64,000 nucleotides of DNA from Cyanophora paradoxa (lineage: Eukaryota > Glaucocystophyceae > Cyanophorales > Cyanophoraceae). The notes under the pieces were generated by a model that did no database searches, had not been told where the DNA came from, and saw nothing but the letters and a program-made list of their open reading frames with translations. How positions within the stretch are numbered: position 1 is the stretch's first letter; every line of letters begins with the position of its first letter. The translations under genes and the position numbers were made by a program. This document shows, one piece after another, positions 43,022 to 51,152 of the stretch. The stretch spans positions 62,001 to 126,000 of the forward strand of contig QPMI01000420.1 in assembly GCA_004431415.1 (NCBI GenBank). The letters are read 5' to 3'.

Positions 43022-43267
43022 ATGGAGACCTACGATGTTAATGTGATGTCCCGCGATCAATTGATTCGACTCGCTGATTTGGGTGATCCGGATGCAATAG
43101 CCGAATTGCTATGGCGAATGCACCATTTGGATGCAAAGAAACAGAAGCGCCGCGCCCATGTTATTAAAGCTGATAACATTGAGCTCACCGTTATACTTCC
43201 CGAAAATGTAAAGCTCACAGTCCGGAGCGTCACTAAGCTCACTGAACGCGCTGGAATCGTAAAATAA
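43022..43267 (+). CDS. Small element protein upstream of the DNA polymerase
   Basis: 81 residues from ATG 43,022 (METYDVNVMSRDQLIRLADL), mixed helix and strand, ending ERAGIVK. The stop lies 22 bp before the polymerase start, suggesting a shared transcript. It could be a terminal-protein or accessory factor by position only; no motif supports that. Unknown. Confidence 0.5.
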   Translation: METYDVNVMSRDQLIRLADLGDPDAIAELLWRMHHLDAKKQKRRAHVIKADNIELTVILPENVKLTVRSVTKLTERAGIVK

Positions 43268-43289
43268 AAATGTTCCCTTAGAGTAAAAG

Positions 43290-46200
43290 ATGCCCCGCCA
43301 AACTAATCGCCTTATAAAAGAGAAAAAGGACGAAATATTAGGCTTGTTAGGTAGTCTTTTAGTCACTGGGGAGATCACCGAAGCCGAATATGATCGTAGG
43401 GCGGCGATCTTAGATCGAAAACCCCGCTTAGCTAACCTTGGAAATATTGCCGACGAGCTTTACAACCGTTTGGAAAATGTGGAGCGCTTCTATACCGAAG
43501 GGAGGCGCTTAGCCGTCATAGAACCTGATGAGGAAGACGGTTTCGCAATGAATAAAGCATACGCCTGGTATAGCTATAAGGCGGATGAACAGATAATCTT
43601 AGATCCGGTGGAATTTCTCACTACCATCGCTGCAAACCTGCCTGGGCGGCTGAAAGAGAGGCTGGACGAGCTTAAAGCTATTAAGGTGCGCCTTACTTTC
43701 ATCTGCCGATACGTAAAAGTGAGTGATCCTAACGTTTTTATCACCAAACACATTTACAGCGATTATTTCGTAATCACAAGGTCGCGCAATATTCTCACTG
43801 AGTTAGTGGGTGTAGCTCAGCAAATGAATGAACAGATGATACAGGTCGACAGCTACCGGCTCAGTAAATTAGATAAGCTACATGTCGCCGTTTTGTCATA
43901 TGCGCCGATGGGCGGTTGCTACATTGAGACCCCCGAATGGATTGGATTAAAGCGAGCCACAGTAAATATTAAGAATATCGATGGTCACGACTGCTTTAAT
44001 TACGCTATCCTCGCATGGCTGCACAGAAACGACATAAACAGACACAAACGTAACGATCCGTTCCAATATAGGCGGTGGATGACTGAGCTGGACTTCTCAG
44101 GCATTAATTTCCCTGTTGCATGCGACGCTGCATTAATAGATCGTTTCGAGGACAATAATCCCGAGCTGTCAATTAATATATATGGCGCCGACAATGCGAC
44201 CCAAACCTTTTACCCACTGCACATGTCAAGTAATCCGCGTCGTAAATCAAAGGTAAACCTGCTGCTGATCGAGGACGCAAACGGACAGGGTCACTATATC
44301 ACGATAATGTCACTGAGCCGCCTCTTAAAGACCACCTTTGATAAAGCAAACGACGGGCGCATTTTCTACTGCGAAACCTGCTTGTCCCGGTTTAGATCAC
44401 AGGAGAAACTCGATAGCCACACCGACTCTAATCGCTGTATCGATTGGCGGCTGAGTAAAGGTAAATGCCCGGAGCCCGGAAGCTTTATTACTTTCGGACT
44501 GCAACACCTAAGGAAAATGGTGTGGCTTCCTACTGTCTGCTACTGCAAGGTAGAGATGGAGTCGGTGCCGGTTCCTAATGAACCAAATCGAACCAAGCGA
44601 GAGGTAAAGTCGGTGGCACTTAATGTAGTTATGGGCTCGCATGTTGAAAATCACGAATTCGAGGGCGTGGATCCGCTGGGTCAGATGTTTACCACGTTAG
44701 GGGATCTGTGCCGCGAGATGCTTAATACCCTATTTACTAATACACCTATGATTCCGCTCACAGAGGCGCAAAAGCAAGCCTATAAGCTCACCAAGCACTG
44801 CTATATATGCAATCAGCGGTTTACCCACGAAAACTTCCCTGTGCGCGATCACTGTCACCAAAGCGGCGATTATATAGGGAAAGCTTGCCGAAAGTGCAAT
44901 TTACATAGGAGGATCTCAAAGCAAACGAAAGTAGCCGTGGTCATTGATCGGATGGACGAGTGCGGGCATGCTATATTCAGGAAAATCGCACAGCAAGACG
45001 ATAAGCTGCGGGTCGAGATCCTGAGTAAGAATTTCGACGAGTATCTCTCTTTACAGTGGGGACTTTACAAGTTTATAGACGCCTCGAATTTCATGGATTT
45101 TCAGGCGTCCGATGTTAATGATCTCATGGTAAAATTCGGTAAATTCAGCATGCTCGCCCATGAGCAATACGGACTGGATCCCACGCATTATGTGAGCGCA
45201 CCGGGACTATCGTGGGACGCGATGTTAAAGCATACGAGGGTCGCGATAGAACAGATCAGCGATGCGGATCAATACGAATTTATTGAGCGGGCAATTAGGG
45301 GCGGCTTTGCGACCATGCCCACACGATATGCCGAGGCTAATAGCGAGGATAAACATATAGTGCTATTGGATGCGAATAATCTGTATGGCTATGCGCTCAG
45401 TCAGCCTTTACCGGTCGGGGACTATCGCTGGGACGACACAAGCACAGCTTTTACCGAGGTTGTAGGGCGGAGTGCATTTATAGAGGTCGACCTTGCGTAT
45501 CCGGACTATTTAAAGGGCGACCATCGCGATTTCCCGCTTATTGTGAGTAAAGAGGTAATTACTGCGGACATGCTCGGCAAGTATCAGCGTGGGCTTTTGG
45601 AGATTAGCGGCGAGAAGCTCAGTAAAGATCCGAAGCTGATCGCCTCGTTTACCCCGAAATATAATTACGTGGTCTCTCAGCCGATGCTGCTCTATATGGT
45701 AAAAAAGGGGATCGTAGTTACTAAGATCCACCGGGTGCTCTCGTTTGCAACCGCTGCATTTATGAAGCCCTATATAGATCTAAACACGAAACTGCGAAAG
45801 GAAGCCCGGAATAAATTCGAGAGCGACTTCTTTAAATTAATGAATAATGCTATTTACGGTAAATGCCTGGAATCGTGTCGCGGGCGCTCCGTGGTAAAGA
45901 TCGCGAACAGCACGAAGCTGTTTAAGAAATATGCGGCGAGCCCGCTGGTAAAAGCGACGAATGTATTAAACGAAAGCGCTGTTGCATTCGAAATGTATAG
46001 TAAACACGTAAAACTCGATAAACCGGTGGCTATTGGCGCTTATGTGCTGGATGCCGCGAAGCTGCATAATTATAGCTTCTTTTATGACGTGATCCGACCG
46101 ACTTTCTCGCAAGCTCAGCTGCTGTTCCACGATACCGACTCGTTCTGTCTGTATATAGAGAGCGCGGATCTGGAAGCGGGCATGCGAGCGATCAGCCCTT

Positions 46201-46553
46201 ATTTAGATTGCCCTTATAGTCCCGAGAACCGGATGGTTCCCGGTAAATATAAAAATGAGATGCCCGACGTCAAGATAGTGGAGTATGTGGGGCTGCGACC
46301 GAAGCTATATGCTTTCCGCACTGAGAGCTACGACAAGGTAAAAATGAGCGGGACAGCCTCGAAAGAGGTGCATTTCGACGACTTTAAGCGCTGCCTATTT
46401 GACGGGATCACAAAAACAGTAACAGTAGTAAACAAGCAACGGCGATGCCACCACTTATATGATTTGGAGAGCAAGCGGATAGCGCTGACCCAATTCGATA
46501 GCAAGCGCTGCATATCAGGCGACGGCATACATAGCCTTCCATTCGGCTGTTAG
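43290..46553 (+). CDS. Protein-primed family B DNA polymerase (Polinton type) with degenerate exonuclease
   Basis: 1,087 residues. The N-terminal region contains a CFNYAILAWLHRND block typical of Polinton polymerases, a C2H2-like finger (CETCLSRF...HTDSNRC, about 361-384) and an endonuclease-VII-like zinc motif (CYICNQRF...DHCH...CRKCN, about 504-537). Polymerase motifs are intact: A LLDANNLYGYALS (about 690), B KLMNNAIYGK (about 850) and C HDTDSF (about 948), then GLRPKLYAFR. The spacing includes the insertions of protein-primed enzymes. Where relatives carry the exonuclease ExoI DxE pattern this protein has CYCKVEME, and no HN..GYD ExoII block is visible, so proofreading may be lost. It replicates the linear element from protein-primed ends. 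Confidence 0.9.
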   Translation: MPRQTNRLIKEKKDEILGLLGSLLVTGEITEAEYDRRAAILDRKPRLANLGNIADELYNRLENVERFYTEGRRLAVIEPDEEDGFAMNKAYAWYSYKADEQIILDPVEFLTTIAANLPGRLKERLDELKAIKVRLTFICRYVKVSDPNVFITKHIYSDYFVITRSRNILTELVGVAQQMNEQMIQVDSYRLSKLDKLHVAVLSYAPMGGCYIETPEWIGLKRATVNIKNIDGHDCFNYAILAWLHRNDINRHKRNDPFQYRRWMTELDFSGINFPVACDAALIDRFEDNNPELSINIYGADNATQTFYPLHMSSNPRRKSKVNLLLIEDANGQGHYITIMSLSRLLKTTFDKANDGRIFYCETCLSRFRSQEKLDSHTDSNRCIDWRLSKGKCPEPGSFITFGLQHLRKMVWLPTVCYCKVEMESVPVPNEPNRTKREVKSVALNVVMGSHVENHEFEGVDPLGQMFTTLGDLCREMLNTLFTNTPMIPLTEAQKQAYKLTKHCYICNQRFTHENFPVRDHCHQSGDYIGKACRKCNLHRRISKQTKVAVVIDRMDECGHAIFRKIAQQDDKLRVEILSKNFDEYLSLQWGLYKFIDASNFMDFQASDVNDLMVKFGKFSMLAHEQYGLDPTHYVSAPGLSWDAMLKHTRVAIEQISDADQYEFIERAIRGGFATMPTRYAEANSEDKHIVLLDANNLYGYALSQPLPVGDYRWDDTSTAFTEVVGRSAFIEVDLAYPDYLKGDHRDFPLIVSKEVITADMLGKYQRGLLEISGEKLSKDPKLIASFTPKYNYVVSQPMLLYMVKKGIVVTKIHRVLSFATAAFMKPYIDLNTKLRKEARNKFESDFFKLMNNAIYGKCLESCRGRSVVKIANSTKLFKKYAASPLVKATNVLNESAVAFEMYSKHVKLDKPVAIGAYVLDAAKLHNYSFFYDVIRPTFSQAQLLFHDTDSFCLYIESADLEAGMRAISPYLDCPYSPENRMVPGKYKNEMPDVKIVEYVGLRPKLYAFRTESYDKVKMSGTASKEVHFDDFKRCLFDGITKTVTVVNKQRRCHHLYDLESKRIALTQFDSKRCISGDGIHSLPFGC

Positions 46554-46754
46554 TTGTCTATCTTATCGTGCGTTCTTTTTCTTGGTTTGCGCTCTAATTG
46601 AAGGAGCTGTCGCCTTAGGATATGGAGAAGCCATACGCACTTTAATCCGGGGTCGTCAGGGTCGATTAGGAAGTAATTGGGGATCGGGTGCGCGTCCCAT
46701 ACCGGATCATTCATTTTACTGTTTACTGCACGTTTTTATTGCGCGTTTTGCGGT

Positions 46755-46801
46755 GTTTATTGTCAGGATTTTCATTAATTATTAAAATCTTGACAATAAA
46801 C
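46755..46801. repeat. 18-bp-stem hairpin
   Basis: GTTTATTGTCAGGATTTT pairs with AAAATCTTGACAATAAAC across an 11-base AT loop with one mismatch. Related half-sites flank it (TTTACTGTTTACTGCACG at 46,716-46,733; TTATTGACAGTAAACG at 46,819-46,834). Candidate terminator or protein-binding site. Confidence 0.75.
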
Positions 46802-46930
46802 GCTCAGGTAGCCTGATTTTATTGACAGTAAACGTGAGAGTCTCACCACGATCGCTGTAAAAATTGAAAGCCCGTGGGCAACGCAAAATGATTTAAGGAG
46901 AACGCGCTACATTTAGGCAACAGGAAAATA

Positions 46931-46949
46931 TTTTCTCAGCTTAAAGTAA
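46931..46949 (+). promoter_or_regulatory. Promoter-like motif, second exact copy
   Basis: TTTTCTCAGCTTAAAGTAA, identical to 39,972-39,990, placed 9 bases before the ATG at 46,959. Confidence 0.65.
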
Positions 46950-46958
46950 AAGGCGACA

Positions 46959-47615
46959 ATGGACAACGCAATTGAAGGCGACGAACGTCAGCGCCACCGA
47001 TCGATAATGAGCATTCTAAAAGAAGGCAACCCTGTATTCGCTACCTTTCTTGGTCTGAATGATGAACAAATGAATACGATTATCCGTCTTGTTAGTCTGA
47101 TGGATATTCAAAACATACTTTTCTCCGTGATCGGCTATTTTCCTGCAAACCCTAATAGAATGTATGGGAAAATGGTCGACAATCGCTTTTTCTGGTTTAC
47201 GTATCCGGAAATACCGCACGAGGAGAGAAGGGAGTTATTCGAAGAAGACCCCAACGTAATTGCTGCCGATTTTGTGGAAGTGATCGACCCTGTTAAAGTA
47301 TTTGAAGAATCTGGATTAGATGCGAATTCAGGCGATCTTCTATTCGCACTGATTCATGCTCAGGCTCAGAAGTCAGAAAAGAGGCGTGAGCGTGAACGTC
47401 AGGAAGCGATGCGGCGCGTTTATTTAGATGTGCCGCGGAGAGACCTTTCACAGTCCTATCCTAAATTCGAAGCGCATGGATTAACTATTAAATCTCGGGC
47501 GACCTTGCGCAAATTCTTAAAGGAAAACGGGGCATCGTGGGACAAGCATAATGGGTGGTTTACATACGATAGAAACAGCATCGTTGTTAAGATCTTCCGC
47601 CCTGATTTACCGTAA
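46959..47615 (+). CDS. Element protein of unknown function
   Basis: 218 residues. The N-terminal half is mixed and hydrophobic (VSLMDIQNILFSVIGYFPAN), the middle is a charged helix (KRRERERQEAMRRVYLDVPR), and the last 50 residues form a compact block (FEAHGLTIKSRATLRKFLKE..WDKHNGWFTYD) that recalls small nucleic-acid-binding modules found next to replication proteins. No catalytic signature, and in particular no His-Asp/Glu-Cys protease triad, is evident. Its strong promoter motif suggests the same expression class as the AT-hook gene. Confidence 0.6.
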   Translation: MDNAIEGDERQRHRSIMSILKEGNPVFATFLGLNDEQMNTIIRLVSLMDIQNILFSVIGYFPANPNRMYGKMVDNRFFWFTYPEIPHEERRELFEEDPNVIAADFVEVIDPVKVFEESGLDANSGDLLFALIHAQAQKSEKRRERERQEAMRRVYLDVPRRDLSQSYPKFEAHGLTIKSRATLRKFLKENGASWDKHNGWFTYDRNSIVVKIFRPDLP

Positions 47616-47678
47616 ACAAACAATACCTTTTCTTGTCGCCTGCATGTAAAATGTTACATTGATCTTTTTTATTGTCTG

Positions 47679-49121
47679 ATGACAAGGATGTCAAGACCGC
47701 CCATAGTAAGACGATCGCAAGATTTAGATGGGAGCACATTGCCGATCCCCGTGCCGAAAGAGAATAAAGAGAGCCGCATAGTAAAGCGGTCTGATTTAAA
47801 GGCTTTGGTGCCCCGCGACGTGCCCGTAGCCCTTGCTGTCCCGGAGGAATCGAAAATCGCCCGCAAGTTTTACAGTCCGCAAACCGGCTTTAAAGGGATC
47901 ACTAAGCTACGGCAAGAGCTGCCCGACGAGAATTATAAGAAATTGCAAGAGTGGTATAGCCGGCAAGAGGTCGTCCAAATTAATGCGCCGCACCTATCCC
48001 GCAAACGAGACCCGGCTATACCGATCCGACAGCCTCTCGATACCTACGTAATTGATCTGCTATTCTTTCCGGCGTATGCTAAGTATAATGACGGCTACCA
48101 AGCATTTTTGACCGGTATGGAGAACACGTTGCGGGTCGGCTATATTATACCGATGCGGGACAAGTCGGCTGCATCGACCTTAGCCGCCTTTATACAGCTA
48201 CAAAATAAGGCGCCGCGACCAATTTTTAAGATTCAAAGCGACCGCGGCTCAGAATTCACTAATAGCCTGTTAAGAGAATATTTCGAGAATCAGTTTATTG
48301 AGCATCAGATTGCGGACACAGCCGACCATCGCGCGCAAGGGCGCATAGAAGCATTTAACAAGCAAATGCGGCGGCTGATCACGAGCTACTGCATCGCTAA
48401 TAATACGGCGCGATTTATAGATGTCCTTTCGTCTCTGGAATATAATTATAATAATACGGTGCACTCTGCGACCGGCTATATGCCCGCCGAGACCAACGAG
48501 AGTCACTATAAGCTTATAGTGCAAAAAGAAGATGCGAAATTCAAGAAATCGATAGCTTATTTGGATCAGATTCAGCCGGGCATGTCAGTAAGGCTACGGA
48601 TCGAGAAGACGCCGTTCGCTAAGGGCGGTAACAATTGGAGCCGGATCGTCTATACTGTGCAAAAAAGGGATGGTTACAGATTTGCATTGACAGATCCCGA
48701 TGGCAATCGAGTGGAGGGTCGCTTTGCATTTCACGAGCTATTCCCTGTCCAAGCTGTGGATTACCTAATGGCGCCCACAGTAGACGCATTAGAGGCGGCA
48801 AAGGACGAGGCGCGCGTCGATGCGCAATTGCGTAGAGAGGGCATAGAAGCCGCCGCGACTGTGCCGCAAGGCACTCTATTAGAAGATCGAGTGCAAAAAG
48901 AGAAACGCGTAAATAAAGAATTACAGCGGCTAGTAACCGCCGCGGAGCCTAAGCTATCCGGCGGCGTGAATAGCCAACGATGGTATAAGTCGTTCTCTAA
49001 TCAAACTGAGAGCTACAAAGCGCCGGAAACCAAAGCTACATTAAGAAGTAGTAGAAAAGTAGCAACGGTAGCGCCGGTAGCTAATGGCGATCGAAAAGCG
49101 ACTCTGAGACCACGGAAGTAG
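47679..49121 (+). CDS. Retrovirus-type (rve, DD35E) integrase
   Basis: 480 residues. The catalytic core is complete: Asp126 in TYVIDLLFF, Asp188 in IQSDRGSEF and Glu224 in GRIEAFN, with exactly 35 residues between the last two. A SYCIANNT..YNNTVHSATGYMPAE region and a beta-rich C-terminal DNA-binding part (SRIVYTVQKRDGYRFALTD..FHELFPV) follow, as in Polinton and Mavirus integrases; a long Lys/Arg tail ends the protein. I see no N-terminal HHCC zinc finger. It should join the TIR ends to host DNA with a 6-bp staggered cut, matching the observed duplication. Confidence 0.92.
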   Translation: MTRMSRPPIVRRSQDLDGSTLPIPVPKENKESRIVKRSDLKALVPRDVPVALAVPEESKIARKFYSPQTGFKGITKLRQELPDENYKKLQEWYSRQEVVQINAPHLSRKRDPAIPIRQPLDTYVIDLLFFPAYAKYNDGYQAFLTGMENTLRVGYIIPMRDKSAASTLAAFIQLQNKAPRPIFKIQSDRGSEFTNSLLREYFENQFIEHQIADTADHRAQGRIEAFNKQMRRLITSYCIANNTARFIDVLSSLEYNYNNTVHSATGYMPAETNESHYKLIVQKEDAKFKKSIAYLDQIQPGMSVRLRIEKTPFAKGGNNWSRIVYTVQKRDGYRFALTDPDGNRVEGRFAFHELFPVQAVDYLMAPTVDALEAAKDEARVDAQLRREGIEAAATVPQGTLLEDRVQKEKRVNKELQRLVTAAEPKLSGGVNSQRWYKSFSNQTESYKAPETKATLRSSRKVATVAPVANGDRKATLRPRK

Positions 49122-50206
49122 TAGGCGCCGCGGTGCTTTCGTAGCCGCCAAATCGCGCGCTTTGCGAATCAGACCGCGCCGCTTTGTAATAGCGTAGAAC
49201 TACTCTATACGTGCGCGGATGCAAAGTATGACTAGTGGAGACGCACGGGAACGCGCGCCGGCGCTCAGAATGTAGCGGACACCTCCGTTTTCGGGCACTT
49301 GTGCAGAAATCGAGGTCGGTCTTTGCTCCACGGTAGGCTTAGCTAGTCAAAGCATAACCATCATGCCCGGAATCAAGGTGTGAGCACGTAGCATTTAAGA
49401 ACGCGCCGAGATCGGCTTCCTGTCCAAAGTTATGCCCGGAAAACGGAAGGGGGTCTCCGCGAATTCGCGATCGCGATGTTATGGTAAATATTTGCCGGCG
49501 GATATTATGCTTCTAACTGAGAATTTGCAAGGTATAACAGACCTACTATAAGGTTCAGCCCTACTACAAGGTTCAGCTACAATGGCGCTTTACTAAGGTC
49601 TATTAGTAGCCGGTTCCCTTGCCAAGTCGCCGTGAGGATCGCATTTTTCATAAAAAATGCTTTTACACATAATTTATTGAGCCTATGACACTTATATGGA
49701 CGTGCTAGCCTCGTCAAGACGGTCACGGCGCTATTTTCAGTTTTGCAAGGTGATGACCTGGTGAAGAGAGACAAGCGCTGAACGGTTTGTATGGCGTTTT
49801 CTCCTTTCCGGTATCCCCGGTGTCCACAAAATGAGTATCCCCGGTGTCCACAAAATGACCACAAAATGGGTATCCCCGGTGTCCACAAAATGGGTATCCC
49901 CGGTGTCCACAAAACAGTATCAATGAGGATTTTCACTTGCAATCGGTTCTGATTGGTCAGGAAAGTAAAAATACTACTTTGTGGCATCCTATCATAGATA
50001 TATGTTTTCGGAATCGCCGCGATGTGATGACCCCGAATATGTCGGTGACGCCGGTCTGTATATATGTATATGTCGGAATGTGCGAAAAAAAAGAAAAAAC
50101 AAAAAAGTGAAAGCTGTGCGGGATCACACACATGGAGGTTCAGACATATATACGAAATATATACATGACTGAATTGTTTATTTTTCATAGAACTCGCATG
50201 TTGTTT
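49122..50206. other. Non-coding region between the integrase and the right TIR
   Basis: About 1.1 kb. The long minus-strand frame here is only the translation of a tandem repeat. It holds a doubled CTACTA(T/C)AAGGTTCAGC near 49,540-49,575, a minisatellite at 49,810-49,914 and AT-rich DNA. No gene is supported. Confidence 0.6.
49810..49914. repeat. 23-24-bp minisatellite
   Basis: Four full copies of a GTATCCCCGGTGTCCACAAA-type unit plus one partial copy (ACCACAAAATGG), head to tail. Confidence 0.9.
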
Positions 50207-50304
50207 GCATGTATCTTGCATAGTGGGCGGGGCTTTTCAATCCTGAGACTGATAACAATCATAAAACAAGGTGTTACAAGTGAATTTATAGATTCTCAGT
50301 AAGG

Positions 50305-50395
50305 TGTTACAGGTGTTACAGGTCTATCCCAAAGTTTCCTGTCCCCCACCCCCTCCTAGGGCAAAGTTTGGGATGAACCTGTAACACCTGTAACA
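50305..50395 (-). repeat. Palindromic iteron unit 4
   Basis: Mirror of unit 2, in the right TIR. Confidence 0.9.
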
Positions 50396-50584
50396 CTGAC
50401 CTATTTCAGTAAGAACCTATTAAAACAACAAAATATCAGTCTTAATATATCATAGTAATATCATTAGTAATTTTTTTGTATTATAACGATCAATTTCATA
50501 TCGTTTTCAGTGCGAAACTATTCACTATCACATACTCTCGATGCGCGCGAAATGTTTTATGCAGCACACGATAATTGTTTACGT

Positions 50585-50675
50585 TGTTACAGGTGTTACA
50601 GGTCTTGCCCAAACTCGGGAACCAAGACCCCACTCCTAGGGCGGACTTTGGGATAAACCTGTAACACCTGTAACA
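50585..50675 (-). repeat. Palindromic iteron unit 5
   Basis: Mirror of unit 1, in the right TIR. Confidence 0.9.
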
Positions 50676-50838
50676 CTGAATAAGACCAATTAAAAAACAA
50701 AAGAATCAATCATAATATATCATAGGTCTACTTTGTTTTATAGAGAGCCGCATACAGAACGTTCCATGCAGCTCATGGTAGTTGTTTTTGATGAAACGGC
50801 GCGTGATAGTCGTTTATGCATTGAAAATTCAGAACAAC

Positions 50839-51146
50839 ACACATATACAACGCCCGGCTTTTAGACTGAGGCAAGTTATAATTAAACTAAGTTGAGTCAC
50901 ACCTATACTATAATGAAACTCACGATATATATAAGTCTACTCATCGAGAATATAGCTAAACTTCACATAAACTATACATATTTCACATATTTTATTAAAA
51001 AGAAGCTATAACTCACGATAAAATAAATACATATCACCGATAAAATACACACATATTCACGATAGATATATTATAAATACAGGTTATATACTAACGATAT
51101 CAATTTAAATTAGCCGAGGTCTAAAAGCCGGGCGTTGTATATGTGT
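50839..51146 (-). repeat. Outer TIR module, right copy
   Basis: 308 bp with the 28-bp inverted ends at 50,839-50,866 and 51,119-51,146; mirror of 23,753-24,060. Confidence 0.85.
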
Positions 51147-51152
51147 ATCCTT
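51147..51152. repeat. Target-site duplication, right copy (ATCCTT)
   Basis: Identical to 23,747-23,752. Confidence 0.95.

Larger units (their letters stand above)
46554..46958. other. Intergenic region with hairpin, no gene
   Basis: About 400 bp between the polymerase and the next gene. A 67-codon frame here looks non-coding. It contains several TTTATTGTCA/TGACAATAAA words, a strong hairpin (46,755-46,801) and the promoter-like motif of the following gene. Confidence 0.6.
23753..51146. mobile_element. Integrated Polinton-like virus / virophage-type provirus, 27.4 kb
   Basis: Bounded by 0.94-kb near-identical terminal inverted repeats and a perfect 6-bp target-site duplication. It is visibly AT-richer than the flanks and intron-poor. 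It encodes a DD35E integrase, protein-primed DNA polymerase, primase-SF3 helicase, A32-type packaging ATPase, a major capsid protein candidate, two penton-like minor capsid proteins and large attachment fibres. Integrase, protein-primed polymerase, ATPase and capsid together define the Polinton/PLV/Mavirus group. No adenovirus-type maturation protease was found. The genes form two divergent blocks, leftward (24,754-33,967) and rightward (33,995-49,121), meeting at a 27-bp divergent promoter. Confidence 0.95.
50207..51146 (-). repeat. Right terminal inverted repeat (about 940 bp)
   Basis: Mirror of 23,753-24,693. The near-identity of the two repeats over 0.94 kb implies recent integration or continued homogenisation. 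Confidence 0.93.

Noticed and set aside
46582-46785. 67-codon frame after the polymerase
   Set aside because: No protein-like pattern; overlaps the hairpin region.
49810-49914. CRISPR-like array
   Set aside because: Repeats are contiguous with no unique spacers; eukaryotic/viral context.
49577-50221. 214-codon minus-strand frame after the integrase
   Set aside because: Its core is a translated minisatellite (PGIPILW-type repeats) and it runs into the TIR; no promoter motif.
23753-51146. Retrotransposon or giant-virus fragment
   Set aside because: No reverse transcriptase. The 6-bp duplication, long TIRs and capsid-ATPase-polymerase-integrase set define a complete Polinton-type element.
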